Shown here in pieces: positions 50,951-60,065 of a stretch of DNA of 64,000 bases. Position 1 is the stretch's first letter. Every line of letters starts with the position of its first letter. The notes below the pieces were generated by a model. That model searched no databases and was not told where the DNA came from. It worked only from the letters and a program-made list of their open reading frames with translations. The translations under genes and the position numbers were made by a program. Source of the DNA: Chryseosolibacter sp964393795 (lineage in GTDB: Bacteria > Bacteroidota > Bacteroidia > Cytophagales > Cyclobacteriaceae); contig CAYMWA010000005.1 of the NCBI GenBank assembly GCA_964393795.1, positions 6,203-70,202 on the forward strand. Reading direction: 5' to 3'.

Positions 50951-52144
50951 CTAAAGCCTCGTCGTATATACGCCCACGTGATCTCCTCGTTCCATGAGAT
51001 ACGCGACCAAAAACCCGGTTGACGTTTGCGTTACAACAGGGAGGAACGCATTCACTTCGGGTGACGTCAGGGTACCGTTTTCGATTTCCGTCCCATCGCG
51101 GACGATCCGATACCGGACGACGGTTTTCGGCTCCCCATCCAGGTCGATGTTCTCCTCCCATACCATCGCAATGCGATCACCCTGGGCGCACAGTTGAGGA
51201 TGGCGTCCCACCTCCGATACAAGCTGTCGTGATGCAAACGCTTCCTCTTTTCCAGTCTTCTGCGCGTAGTAGATACCCGTGCCTGTTCCTTCTGTGTACC
51301 ACAGGGAAATAAGTCCGGCTTTGTTGCTGCAAAGGCTCGGGCCGGTGTGTGGACAGCCCTCGATGTTCCAGTTGTCTGCGCTGATGGTGATCGGCGTAGA
51401 GAATGTTGTGCCGAGATCGGTAGACGTTGCAATCATCATGTCGCGGATTTGCTGTCCCATTCGCCCTCTCTTCAACCCGCGATACGCTACGAAAACGTTG
51501 TCGGTCGCGTCAGTGTAGACGTCGATCCTGCAGCATTGGCACGCGGAAGGATCGATGACGACCTCTCCGGAAAACCCCTGGGCGGCCGCTGTTCTGGCGA
51601 ATCGTACCGAACGCCCACCTGTATCGTTGTTACCCTTTACATCAAGCCAGGCAGCGCCGATTTCACCGTCTGGCAGACGTTCGATATCAAAATACGATCG
51701 GCTTTTGCCCGCTGATGTATCACTGTGCACAAATGCCTCGCTGGTCCACGACTTACCGCCGTCGCGCGATATGACGTAGCAGACCGCACTGGCATACTTA
51801 TTATCTGTGGTCGGCATTTTTTTCTCGTATGCGGCGATAACGGTTCCATCTTTTTTGAAGGCTACTTTCGGCATGCCTTCGGCGTGGGTGGCAACATCCT
51901 TCGTCAGCGGTATGTTGGCAACCTTCATGAATGAATTTCCATCGTCGGGGGAGGTCGCGTAGCGGAGCGTGCGCTTATCTCCGTCGTTTTCCGTCCACAC
52001 CACCACGGGATGGCCATGCGCATCACGTGTCAGGTATACGGATTCGGCGGTGCCTGAAGCAGACGATATCATTTCGGCATGCCGATTTTCTTTACATCCG
52101 GAAAGGAGTAGAATCGCCAGCAATAGGTGAAGTAAGTATTTCAT
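50951..52144 (-). CDS. BNR-repeat (sialidase-like propeller) lipoprotein with CQCC motif
   Basis: This lipoprotein has 397 residues (lipobox Cys17, LLSGC). Asp-box-like repeats (TSPDDGNSFMKV, ISRDGGKSWTSE, TSTDLGTTFSTP) indicate a six-bladed sialidase-type propeller. It lacks the arginine triad and FRIP motif I would expect in a true sialidase. A cluster PSACQCCRID near the middle carries three cysteines, and a further pair lies in EGCPHTGPSLC, which suggests metal binding or disulfides. Its ATG overlaps the stop of the TonB receptor gene by 4 bases, so they act together. Surface metal or metal-chelate capture for the receptor is a reasonable guess. Confidence 0.8.
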   Translation of the reverse strand: MKYLLHLLLAILLLSGCKENRHAEMISSASGTAESVYLTRDAHGHPVVVWTENDGDKRTLRYATSPDDGNSFMKVANIPLTKDVATHAEGMPKVAFKKDGTVIAAYEKKMPTTDNKYASAVCYVISRDGGKSWTSEAFVHSDTSAGKSRSYFDIERLPDGEIGAAWLDVKGNNDTGGRSVRFARTAAAQGFSGEVVIDPSACQCCRIDVYTDATDNVFVAYRGLKRGRMGQQIRDMMIATSTDLGTTFSTPITISADNWNIEGCPHTGPSLCSNKAGLISLWYTEGTGTGIYYAQKTGKEEAFASRQLVSEVGRHPQLCAQGDRIAMVWEENIDLDGEPKTVVRYRIVRDGTEIENGTLTSPEVNAFLPVVTQTSTGFLVAYLMERGDHVGVYTTRL

Positions 52145-54516
52145 GGCGCTGTACTTTTGTTGCCTGTGAACGTGTATTGAAGTCCGAAAACGAGTGTGCG
52201 CGGTGCGGCTGGCGTGTAGGTGGTTCGGTCAGTCGCCGCATTCCCCCGTGTGGCCGAATGCGCGTATAGTTCATCCGTAGCGTTTATCAGGTTGCCAAAC
52301 AGTTCAAATCCGTTCCAGGCATATCCGGCCCTTATGTTGAGATAGCTTACGCCCTTTAATCCGAGAAAGCCTTTGTCGTCGTACATGACCCGATTAACCT
52401 GATCCTGATACCACGCACCTATACGTTGCCATTCCAGAGAGACCCGCAATCCTTCAACATAGTCGGGTTTATAGGTCAGTTCACTGTTGGCGATCCAGCG
52501 CGGCGACTGGGGCATGTCGTTGCCGTCGACATTTTTTACTCCATCGGAACTGTGGTGACTCAGGTCAAAGTCGATGAACCTGTGCACGGCGTTGGTTCCA
52601 CCAAACCGAAAAAACCATTCGTCGTCTGGCTGCCAGGTCATACTGTATTCAATGCCGCGATGCAGCGTTTCACCAGCACTCTGGTAATCCGTTGAATTAT
52701 CGGGCTGCCTGATGTTTAACAGTTCCTGGTGCCCGGTCATCTGATAGACGGCAACATCGAAATACATCTTGTTGTCGAAGAAAGCTCCCCAGCCGCCGAT
52801 TTCAAAGTTGTTGAACCGGGCGGGCTCGAGGTTATAGTAGAAAGGATCGCCATTCGTTGTACCGGATCTTTTCCTGAAAATGGAAGTGAGGCCTGGCGGA
52901 GAAAATCCCTCACTATAGTTCACATACACTCCTTTGTCACGATACAGGTCGAAGGTGGCACCGATTTTCGGAGTAAGTTGGTCGTACGCTTTCGCGCCGA
53001 TGGTTGCGTCAATGTAATTCTCATAGTCGAACGCCATTCGGTCATACCGCAGTGCGATCGTTACCTTCAGCTGCGTGATCGGCTTGATCTCGAATTGTGA
53101 ATAGGCAGCGTAGTTTTTCAAGACGGCGCGGTAATTAGACAGGTACGAATCGGGGTGCTCCTGGATAATTGTATATTTCTCTACCGATTTTTTGCCCGGG
53201 CGAAGATGTGCCTGCAGGTCGATCAAGTATGCCCAGTAGTTCGTTGGTGAATAATCGACACTTCCGCCTGTCAGTAGTTTTGCATCGAGGAAGTTGAACC
53301 CGACATGGTGTTGAAGCACTGCTACTTTGCTTGTAAAACTGTTTCGGTTGCGTTCGCCGGAAGCCGTCGTGCTGCCAGTCATCCACCGTATACGGTAGTT
53401 CGGGTTTTGTTCGATGTAGTTATCGCGGTAAGCCAATGTCAGTGAAGTCTCGTTGTGCTCGTTCCACTGATGAGACGTGGTGAGCCTTGTGCGCCGTGAA
53501 TGTACTTTTCGGTAGGTGAAGTTCGTCGTGCTGGTATAGTGCCTGTTGTAGAACGCGGTGCTGTCAACACTGCCTGCCATGTCGGAGTCGTATTCGTTTC
53601 CGGAAAATGACAACGTGAACTGGGTCTTGTCCGACAGGGAGTAGTCGGCCCGAAGGCTGAGCGACGACTTATCATAGTCGGAATAGGTTTGCCAGGCGTC
53701 ACGCTGACGGCCCTCAAATCCACTTACATAGACACCGAGTTTTCGGTTGATCATGCCGCCTGCTGCATATTGCACTCGTTGGTATCCCCATTGATCGGCC
53801 TGCACACCGATTTTGGCCGTCGGGATGGCGGTTGGCCGGTGTGTGATGATGTTGACCGCGCCACCTACCGCTTCGGGGCCGTACAACGACGAGGCCGGCC
53901 CTTTTACCACTTCGATGCTGGAGATACCGAAGACGTTCACTTCGATGAGCGCGTTGTGATTGAAGATGCCCATGGGACGCATCGGCAAACCATCCTCGAG
54001 ATACAGGTAATATGGAGACGTGCCCATCGGCTGCCTGATGGCCATAGCGTGCTGTTCATTGTTATAGTTGAGCATCACAACGCCAGGTACTTTATTAACA
54101 AGTTCGGCAACAAGCACGGGCTTCGCGTCATCGATAATTACCGGTGACAGTTTGCTGATGGCCACGGGTGATTCGGTTCGAAGCGCAGCCTCGCGGTTCG
54201 CCGTGACCATGATCTGTTGAAGGTTGCTGACAGAGGGCGACAAAGCGATAACGGCTCCCTCGCCCGGATTCGGAATAATCCGCTTCTCATATCCGATGTA
54301 GGTGACCTCCAGTGTGTCGGCTTGGCGCGAAGCCGGAAGGTCAAAGTATCCGTTAAGGTTAGTCACCGTTCCCTGATGCGATGGTCGTACAATCACCGTC
54401 GCGCCGACGAGTGGTTCTTTGGTCTGATTGTCCACAACATAACCGGTGGTGCGTTGTTGTGCCAACAGACTGCACGGCAGCAGCAGCGTGACTACCAGGC
54501 CTGATAGTGTTCTCAT
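52141..54516 (-). CDS. TonB-dependent outer-membrane receptor, possibly metal-related
   Basis: This receptor has 791 residues from the ATG at 54516, which begins the signal peptide MRTLSGLVVTLLLPCSLLAQ. A carboxypeptidase-regulatory-like domain (about 22-98) is followed by a plug with VMVTANREAAL-like start and IEVVKGPASSLYGPEAVGGAVNIIT. The barrel ends LVFGLQYTF followed by ten residues. The size fits siderophore, cobalamin or metal receptors, not SusC. It sits between a Cys-rich small protein gene (84 bases upstream) and the CQCC lipoprotein gene (overlapping), giving a three-gene operon. The ligand is inferred to be a transition metal or its chelate. Confidence 0.9.
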   Translation of the reverse strand: MRTLSGLVVTLLLPCSLLAQQRTTGYVVDNQTKEPLVGATVIVRPSHQGTVTNLNGYFDLPASRQADTLEVTYIGYEKRIIPNPGEGAVIALSPSVSNLQQIMVTANREAALRTESPVAISKLSPVIIDDAKPVLVAELVNKVPGVVMLNYNNEQHAMAIRQPMGTSPYYLYLEDGLPMRPMGIFNHNALIEVNVFGISSIEVVKGPASSLYGPEAVGGAVNIITHRPTAIPTAKIGVQADQWGYQRVQYAAGGMINRKLGVYVSGFEGRQRDAWQTYSDYDKSSLSLRADYSLSDKTQFTLSFSGNEYDSDMAGSVDSTAFYNRHYTSTTNFTYRKVHSRRTRLTTSHQWNEHNETSLTLAYRDNYIEQNPNYRIRWMTGSTTASGERNRNSFTSKVAVLQHHVGFNFLDAKLLTGGSVDYSPTNYWAYLIDLQAHLRPGKKSVEKYTIIQEHPDSYLSNYRAVLKNYAAYSQFEIKPITQLKVTIALRYDRMAFDYENYIDATIGAKAYDQLTPKIGATFDLYRDKGVYVNYSEGFSPPGLTSIFRKRSGTTNGDPFYYNLEPARFNNFEIGGWGAFFDNKMYFDVAVYQMTGHQELLNIRQPDNSTDYQSAGETLHRGIEYSMTWQPDDEWFFRFGGTNAVHRFIDFDLSHHSSDGVKNVDGNDMPQSPRWIANSELTYKPDYVEGLRVSLEWQRIGAWYQDQVNRVMYDDKGFLGLKGVSYLNIRAGYAWNGFELFGNLINATDELYAHSATRGNAATDRTTYTPAAPRTLVFGLQYTFTGNKSTAP

Positions 54517-54600
54517 GAAAGTAAGTTGACGTAGAAAGAGCGGACCTGTAAAACCGGCGGCGATCAGTCGGTCCGAAATATCCATGCGGCCGGTAGGGCG

Positions 54601-55005
54601 TCAGGTGTTAACTTTCGGGGGGTGGAACGGCGCAACGTAATGCGGCGAAGAGGTGTTGTATCGGTATGGGGAGTAGTTGACTTCAGTCTGTACGAATGGC
54701 CGGGATGTATGGACATTCTCACTGGTAAGAAAAACCGGGAAATCAACGCTTTGCTTGGTGGGGGGGACGGTGTTCTCAGCAGGCGCAGGGTCGTCTGCAA
54801 GGTCAAGTTTGTTCTTGAGAAAACATTGACCATGACACGCCATTTCCGGTTCGTCTTTGTTTATGCAGAGCACCTCAGCAATGTAATCGCGGTTTATTTG
54901 AAAATAGGTCAGCACGCCGAGCTTGTAAAAGCACTGCATCGACATCAGCAGAATGAGGGATATGGAAGCGACCCTTTTCACAAGGGCAAATGTAACTGAA
55001 AACAC
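54601..55005 (-). CDS. Small Cys-rich membrane-anchored protein, unknown function
   Basis: I recognise this only as a Bacteroidota-type conserved hypothetical protein. It has 134 residues with a hydrophobic N-terminal segment (about 8-33). The membrane-proximal part holds three cysteines in an INRDYIAEVLCIN...ACHGQCFL arrangement; the CHGQC pair is thioredoxin- or metal-site-like. A Pro-rich, low-complexity tail ends with several His residues (HYVAPFHPP). It is the first gene of the operon with the TonB receptor and the CQCC lipoprotein. Metal sensing, metal transfer or a folding helper are all possible. Confidence 0.7.
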   Translation of the reverse strand: MFSVTFALVKRVASISLILLMSMQCFYKLGVLTYFQINRDYIAEVLCINKDEPEMACHGQCFLKNKLDLADDPAPAENTVPPTKQSVDFPVFLTSENVHTSRPFVQTEVNYSPYRYNTSSPHYVAPFHPPKVNT

Positions 55006-55122
55006 ACAAAACCAAACATGACTAATGTCAGAATCTCGGACGAAATTTGCTGATCGACGTCAGGTGGTTGTTTTTGCGCGCCGCAGAGGGACCGGCAAAG
55101 AGGACGTTCACGACGTGGACAT

Positions 55123-55149
55123 AAAAAAAGGCGGGTGTGCCCGCCTCTT
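55123..55149 (-). terminator. Rho-independent terminator of hsp20
   Basis: On the minus strand AGGCGGG pairs with CCCGCCT around a CACA loop and is followed by a run of seven T. It lies 19 bases after the Hsp20 stop codon and clearly ends that transcript. Confidence 0.9.
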
Positions 55150-55167
55150 TAACCCTTGCCGTACATG

Positions 55168-55626
55168 TTATCCGACAGTAATTTGTTTAGCTGGTTTTAC
55201 CTTCGCTTCTTCCGCCTTCGGAACGGTGACGTAGAGTACGCCATCCGCATATTTCGCGGAAATCTTGTCGCCAACTACCTTGTTCTCCGGCAATGAGAAG
55301 CTGCGCTGGAACGAACGATAGCTGAACTCTCTACGGGTGTAGTTACCCTTTGAATCTTTTTCGTCAGTACTGTCCTGACGTTCAGAAGAGATAACAAGTA
55401 CGTTGTTGTCGAGTTCTACTTTGAAGTCGCTGCGCTTCATTCCGGGCGCGGCCACTTCAATTTTGTACTCATCATTTGTCTCCATAACGTTAACAGCAGG
55501 CAGCGTTGCACCGCTGACACGCCAGTTGGCAAGTGAAGAATCTAACCAATCCCTGTTGAAGACATCGTCAATCAGCGAGGGAATGGTCGGAAAAAATGTA
55601 CCGTTAGATTTAACTAAAGTTTTCAT
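55168..55626 (-). CDS. Small heat-shock protein Hsp20 (alpha-crystallin)
   Basis: This ATP-independent holdase has 152 residues. The alpha-crystallin domain spans about 45-140 (PAVNVMETNDEYKIEVAAPGMKRSDFKVELDNNVLVIS; FQRSFSLPENKVVGDKISAKYADGVLYVTVPK). A typical short variable N-terminus and the C-terminal KPAKQITVG follow; IxI-like anchoring is QITV. A consensus ribosome site (AGGAGG at 55635-55640 on the minus strand) precedes the ATG by 8 bases. A 14-base palindrome lies 49 bases upstream. It is a single-gene unit, ended by a strong terminator. Confidence 0.96.
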   Translation of the reverse strand: MKTLVKSNGTFFPTIPSLIDDVFNRDWLDSSLANWRVSGATLPAVNVMETNDEYKIEVAAPGMKRSDFKVELDNNVLVISSERQDSTDEKDSKGNYTRREFSYRSFQRSFSLPENKVVGDKISAKYADGVLYVTVPKAEEAKVKPAKQITVG

Positions 55627-55634
55627 ATTGCAAT

Positions 55635-55640
55635 CCTCCT
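55635..55640 (-). promoter_or_regulatory. Perfect Shine-Dalgarno of hsp20
   Basis: AGGAGG on the minus strand, 8 bases before the ATG. Such strong sites are rare in Bacteroidota, where most genes in this window lack one, so high translation is expected. Confidence 0.8.
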
Positions 55641-55675
55641 TTCCCCGTTTTGGTTAAACATATTTTTTTATCAGC

Positions 55676-55689
55676 AGAATCGCGATTCT
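55676..55689. promoter_or_regulatory. Perfect 14-base palindrome upstream of hsp20
   Basis: AGAATCGCGATTCT is a perfect palindrome, upstream of a TATGTTTA minus-7-like box (complement at 55655-55662). It may be a heat-shock regulator site; it does not match the CIRCE element. Confidence 0.45.
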
Positions 55690-55814
55690 ACCAACAGTAC
55701 TTCAAACTGCGTGCCGGTACGATTATCCTGTTGTTTTGGCACAGTTTGCATGTTAAGTGTCGTCCGTAGGGGAAAAGTTGTCAGCGAGCAAGGACAAATT
55801 GTCCTCAAGGGTGC

Positions 55815-56216
55815 TTATCCGTAGGCCACTGTATACGTGCGTTTATCTTGTTCGTCATGAACGTATTTACGCACGACAGCAAGCAGATGCGTCATTGAAA
55901 TGGGTTTCTTCAGAAATTCATCGGCGCCTGCCTGTATGGCTTTTCGCTTCAGAGGCTGGCCCGAAATCATAATGATGGGAACGTCTTTTGTGCTTTCCTG
56001 CAGCCTCAGAAATTTACTCAATGCTACTCCGTCGATCATCGGCAGGCCCTGGTCAAGAATAAACAAGTCTGGGACCTGATGTTTGAATTCGACAATGCCT
56101 GAACCTGCTGTGCATGATTCAACAATATAGCCAGCGCGGGTAAAGGCGTCTTCCAACAGGAACAAGGTATCCTCATCATTCTCGACGATGAGAATTCGGT
56201 ATTTTGCTTCGTGCAT
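55815..56216 (-). CDS. Single-domain response regulator
   Basis: This is a receiver-only protein of 133 residues. The acidic pocket is ENDED (12-16), the phospho-acceptor is D55 (LFILDQGLPMIDG) and the conserved lysine is K104 (FLKKPI). No kinase gene is adjacent. It is divergent from the MBL-fold gene across a 241-base gap. It resembles CheY/Rcp-like proteins that act by protein contacts; its partner is unknown. Confidence 0.93.
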   Translation of the reverse strand: MHEAKYRILIVENDEDTLFLLEDAFTRAGYIVESCTAGSGIVEFKHQVPDLFILDQGLPMIDGVALSKFLRLQESTKDVPIIMISGQPLKRKAIQAGADEFLKKPISMTHLLAVVRKYVHDEQDKRTYTVAYG

Positions 56217-56457
56217 CTATCTTGGTTTTGGTAATGTGTTACAACCGGCAGCGTTACTTTCTGACGCTCGCTTCGTTGCATGTGTTTGTGACTTTCTATG
56301 ACATAGCAAAGAAAGCCCGAATTCAGTTATCATTTTGCTCCGCATTTGGAATTCTCTTTCTTTGAACATAATCTGCAGGTTATCCGCCAAATTTTTCTGT
56401 AATTCAGCCGGTTCTTCCCTATATTGGGCGTACTATCAAGTAGCTACCATCCATCCA

Positions 56458-57171
56458 ATGCAGATCCTTAAAAATATTTTTCAGGTCGGTGGCGATCTGA
56501 ATGGAATCACCTTCGATTTGCAGGACGCCCTGTGGAACGACGGCAATTCCTACATTATCCAAACGGGCCAGGGCCACATTATGATCGACTGTGGATGCGG
56601 CGACACTATGGAGCAAATCTTCGCCAACATGGAGTACTGGGGCCTCGCTGCTGATGACATCCGGTATTGCATGCTAACGCATGCGCATTACGATCATGCA
56701 GGCGGTGGACATATCCTTAAACAACGCGGTGTCAGGTTTATCGCTTCGGCGGAAACTGCGGATGCGGTAGCGAGTGGAGATGAGCGTTGTGCGGGATATT
56801 TGTATCACAAAACGTTCCGGCCTTTCACCGTCGACCGTGTGGTCGCCGACGGTGAAGAATTTGATTTGCTAGGCATATCCTTCAAGGTCATGCACTTGCC
56901 CGGGCACAGTATGGGATGCACTGCTTTCTCGTGCCATCGTGACGGCCGCCATGTGGTCTTTAGCGGCGACGTGATCGGTACATTGGGTATGGGTGATTTT
57001 GGTTGGAGCGGTTCCTTTGACTTTAATAAGGAGGCCTATCTAAAGTCGCTCATCAGGTTTTCGAAGGTCGATATGGATGTGATGCTTCCGGGTCATGGCC
57101 TTAGTTACTTTCACGCACCGCGTACGCGCGTTGAATATGTACTGAATCAGGCACTCATGCTGTGGCGATAG
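56458..57171 (+). CDS. MBL-fold metallo-hydrolase
   Basis: This metallo-beta-lactamase-fold hydrolase has 237 residues. The signature is THAHYDH (H75, H77, D79, H80), followed by the third-ligand region MHLPGHSMG, the bridging Asp in VFSGDVIG and the last His in VMLPGHGLSY. There is no signal peptide in the frame from the ATG at 56458; the upstream in-frame extension lacks features and is not used. It could be a glyoxalase II-like thiolesterase, lactonase or other hydrolase; it lacks a fusion that would decide. Confidence 0.9.
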   Translation: MQILKNIFQVGGDLNGITFDLQDALWNDGNSYIIQTGQGHIMIDCGCGDTMEQIFANMEYWGLAADDIRYCMLTHAHYDHAGGGHILKQRGVRFIASAETADAVASGDERCAGYLYHKTFRPFTVDRVVADGEEFDLLGISFKVMHLPGHSMGCTAFSCHRDGRHVVFSGDVIGTLGMGDFGWSGSFDFNKEAYLKSLIRFSKVDMDVMLPGHGLSYFHAPRTRVEYVLNQALMLWR

Positions 57172-57252
57172 CCGTCGGTTGAAATTAATCTTCTGCATTA
57201 CTTGTTATCATTGTCGAACAGAAATAATCGGAGTGGTCCGGGATGCTGACGG

Positions 57253-57282
57253 CGTGGCCCTTCGACAGGCTCAGGGACCACG
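57253..57282. repeat. REP-like palindrome (CCCTTCGACAGGCTCAGGG type)
   Basis: CGTGG.CCCT and AGGG.CCACG form a bulged stem around TTCGACAGGCTC. A related inverted piece, CTGAGCTTCTCGAAG, lies at 57333-57347. The motif is widely scattered between genes of many bacteria. It fills the 217-base gap between the MBL-fold gene and msrB. Confidence 0.6.
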
Positions 57283-57388
57283 TTGCTTCGACAGATGCAG
57301 GCGCGTGGCCGAGTACCCGCGGTTCCAGTCTGCTGAGCTTCTCGAAGTGAATGTCAGAGCAGCTGCCGGCCAATAAACGTCAAATGTC

Positions 57389-57805
57389 ATGAAAACAGAT
57401 ACTATCAAAGTCGCCAAAGATCCTTCTCAATACAACGCGTTGACACCCGAAGAAATACGAATCATTGTACACAAGGGTACCGAATATCCCGGAACCGGGG
57501 AGTATGAACACCACAAGGCCGAAGGCGTATACGTGTGCAGACGGTGCAACAATCCACTTTACACATCTGAACATAAATTTTCGTCACATTGCGGCTGGCC
57601 GAGCTTCGATGATGAGATACCAGGAGCCGTGAAGCGTTTGCCCGATGCTGACGGGCGCCGGGTCGAGATCGTATGTGCGAACTGTGAGGCTCACCTCGGG
57701 CACGTGTTTGAGGGGGAATACCTCACGCCGAAGAATATTCGCCATTGTGTCAATTCAATTTCCATGCGCTTCATTCCTGTCGAGGAGCTGGCGCCGTCAG
57801 AGTAA
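57389..57805 (+). CDS. msrB: Peptide-methionine (R)-S-oxide reductase MsrB
   Basis: This repair enzyme of 138 residues reduces methionine-R-sulfoxide in oxidised proteins. The structural zinc ligands are C50/C53 (CRRC) and C96/C99 (CANC). The catalytic cysteine is C120 in RHCVNS. HCGWPSFD and HLGHVF complete the active site. There is no signal peptide, so it is cytoplasmic. A stand-alone MsrB without MsrA next to it. It fits the oxidative-stress theme with RclA-like and the haem protein. Confidence 0.97.
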   Translation: MKTDTIKVAKDPSQYNALTPEEIRIIVHKGTEYPGTGEYEHHKAEGVYVCRRCNNPLYTSEHKFSSHCGWPSFDDEIPGAVKRLPDADGRRVEIVCANCEAHLGHVFEGEYLTPKNIRHCVNSISMRFIPVEELAPSE

Positions 57806-57920
57806 CGCTATCGCCATCGCTTGGGGCTGCTCCCACGGTTTTTTTGCCGGCTGTGGATAGAAGGAGACAAGTAATGGTTGAGCTACGTATATTGTAGCTT
57901 CATTAACATTGAACCCCACG

Positions 57921-60050
57921 ATGAAAAAAGTGATTGTTCTCCTCGTCGTACTGTGTGCTGCAGTCGTTATTATTTGGCTTTGGCCGCAATCGTCGCCTAC
58001 GTACGGCTCGCGTGAATGGCGCGATTACCTTGGCGGACCCGAGCGGAATCACTATTCCCCGTTAACGCAGATCAATCAATCCAATGTTGACCAGCTAAAA
58101 GTCGCCTGGGAATATCACACACTGGACTCCGGCCAGATCCAATGTAATCCGCTGATCGTTGATGGTGTGCTTTATGGCATGACTGCGAAGACGCGCCCGT
58201 TTGCGCTCAACGCTGCCACAGGCGAAGAGATATGGAAGGGCAAAGGAGACAAGACAGACGGTTACAGCACAAGCCGTGGAGTGAGCTATTGGGAAGACGG
58301 TAATGATAAACGCATTTTGTTCACCAGGGGACCGTGGTTGTATGCGCTTGATGCCCGAACAGGTGAAGCCATCACGTCTTTTGGCGATAACGGCCGTGTG
58401 AGTCTGAAGGCGGGCCTGGGGGAGACTGCCAAAGACAAGATGGTGATCTCCAACACACCGGGAACGGTATATAAAGACTTAATTGTAATGCCGCTCCGCC
58501 TTTCTGAGGGAAGGGATGCGGCGTTGGGCCACATTCAGGCCTTTAACATACGCACCGGCGAACTCGCCTGGGTATTTCACACCATCCCGCATCCGGGTGA
58601 ATACGGTTACGATACCTGGCCGCCCGATGCGTATACGAATACAGCCCAGGTAGGCGCTGGCAATAACTGGGCGGGCATGGCTGTCGACGTAGCGCGCGGA
58701 ATCATTTTTGTGCCCACCGGCTCCGCTGCCCATGATTTCTACGGTGGTGCCCGGCTGGGTGCAAACCTCTTTGCCAACACATTGCTTGCCCTGGATGCGA
58801 ACACAGGCGAACGTATCTGGCATTTTCAAATGGTTCACCACGACATCCTCGATCGCGACCCTCCGGCGCCTCCAAATCTGGTAACGGTCAAACGCGATGG
58901 CAAATCGGTTGATGCCGTTGCGCAGGTAACGAAACAGGGATACGTCTTTCTGTTCAACCGCGAAACTGGAGCGCCCTTGTTTCCAATAGAGGAAGTTGCG
59001 ATGCCACCGTCCGATATTCCTGGCGAAGAAGCGTGGCCTACTCAACCCATACCGGTCAAGCCGGCACCGTACGCGCGACAAACGTTAACCGCGGAAGATA
59101 TTAGTCCCTATGCAGAAAACAGAGAAGAACTTGTGGCCCAGCTGAAAGCAAGCCGGTCGGAGGGGCCGTTCACACCATTGAGCGCCCAGGGTACAATCAT
59201 CTTTCCCGGACTTGATGGCGGGGCGGAGTGGGGTGGCGCTGCTGCGGATCCCGATGGAATCCTTTACGTGAATAGCAGTGAAATGGCCTGGCGGATTTCG
59301 CTCGCGCCCACCATTCCCAAGGAACAGTTAAAACGCATGCGCCCGGGCCATCGCCTGTATGCGACAAACTGCGCTTCGTGTCACGGCGCCAACCGCGCCG
59401 GCAACGTCAACAGTGGTTTCCCTTCATTGCTGGAACTTGAGGGACGCAGGACACGCGATTACGTCGCAAACATCATCACACAAGGGAAGGGGATGATGCC
59501 TGCCTTTGCGAAATTCTCCGAGGAAGAAAAGAAAGCGATCGTCGAATTCTTGTTCACTGAACAAGCGTCCGAACCCATCACCCGCGAGCCGGGCCTGGTA
59601 AGCAACGATGTAGACAGCGACGAGGTGCGATACGAGATTTCCGGATACAAAAAGTTCCTGGACGACAAAGGGTTCCCGGCGATCAGCCCGCCATGGGGTA
59701 CTTTGAATGCGATTGACCTCAATTCGGGTGAATATCTATGGAAGATACCTTTCGGCGAAACACCTGAGTTGATGGAAAAGGGAATTACCGGGACCGGCTC
59801 AGAAAGTTATGGTGGTCCTGTGGTAACAGCAAGCAATCTCCTGTTCATCGGTGGTACACGAGATGCGATGTTCAGAGTCTACGACAAAACCAACGGCAAA
59901 CTCCTTTGGGATACACAATTGCCCGCTGCCGCTTTTGCTACACCAAGCACTTATGAAGTGAATGGAAAGCAGTATGTGGTCATCGCTTGTGGTGGAACGA
60001 AACTCGGCGCTGCTTCCGGTGATAGCTATGTCGCGTTCACGCTGCCATAA
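57921..60050 (+). CDS. PQQ-dependent dehydrogenase with cytochrome c domain (quinoprotein)
   Basis: This is a periplasmic, membrane-anchored quinoprotein of 709 residues. The N-terminal helix (about 3-21) is an anchor or signal. An eight-bladed PQQ propeller begins YLGGPERNHYSPLTQINQSNVDQL, the standard start of this family. A cytochrome c domain is inserted at about 475-555 with haem motif CASCH (484-488), and the propeller ends after it (WGTLNAIDLNSGEYLWKIPFGE). The ATG at 57921 is preferred over TTG at 57909. It would oxidise a sugar or alcohol and hand electrons to its own haem. PQQ biosynthesis genes are not in the window, so PQQ must come from elsewhere in the genome or from outside. 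Confidence 0.93.
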   Translation: MKKVIVLLVVLCAAVVIIWLWPQSSPTYGSREWRDYLGGPERNHYSPLTQINQSNVDQLKVAWEYHTLDSGQIQCNPLIVDGVLYGMTAKTRPFALNAATGEEIWKGKGDKTDGYSTSRGVSYWEDGNDKRILFTRGPWLYALDARTGEAITSFGDNGRVSLKAGLGETAKDKMVISNTPGTVYKDLIVMPLRLSEGRDAALGHIQAFNIRTGELAWVFHTIPHPGEYGYDTWPPDAYTNTAQVGAGNNWAGMAVDVARGIIFVPTGSAAHDFYGGARLGANLFANTLLALDANTGERIWHFQMVHHDILDRDPPAPPNLVTVKRDGKSVDAVAQVTKQGYVFLFNRETGAPLFPIEEVAMPPSDIPGEEAWPTQPIPVKPAPYARQTLTAEDISPYAENREELVAQLKASRSEGPFTPLSAQGTIIFPGLDGGAEWGGAAADPDGILYVNSSEMAWRISLAPTIPKEQLKRMRPGHRLYATNCASCHGANRAGNVNSGFPSLLELEGRRTRDYVANIITQGKGMMPAFAKFSEEEKKAIVEFLFTEQASEPITREPGLVSNDVDSDEVRYEISGYKKFLDDKGFPAISPPWGTLNAIDLNSGEYLWKIPFGETPELMEKGITGTGSESYGGPVVTASNLLFIGGTRDAMFRVYDKTNGKLLWDTQLPAAAFATPSTYEVNGKQYVVIACGGTKLGAASGDSYVAFTLP

Positions 60051-60065
60051 CGGGTCGGTATGATG

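Noticed and set aside
50951..52144. True exo-sialidase
   Set aside because: BNR repeats are present, but the arginine triad and FRIP motif are not evident.
55025..55234. Small plus-strand frame of 69 codons
   Set aside because: It overlaps the hsp20 terminator and the hsp20 gene in antisense.
57179..57376. Small frame of 65 codons between MBL and msrB genes
   Set aside because: It runs through a REP-like palindrome and has no recognisable protein features.
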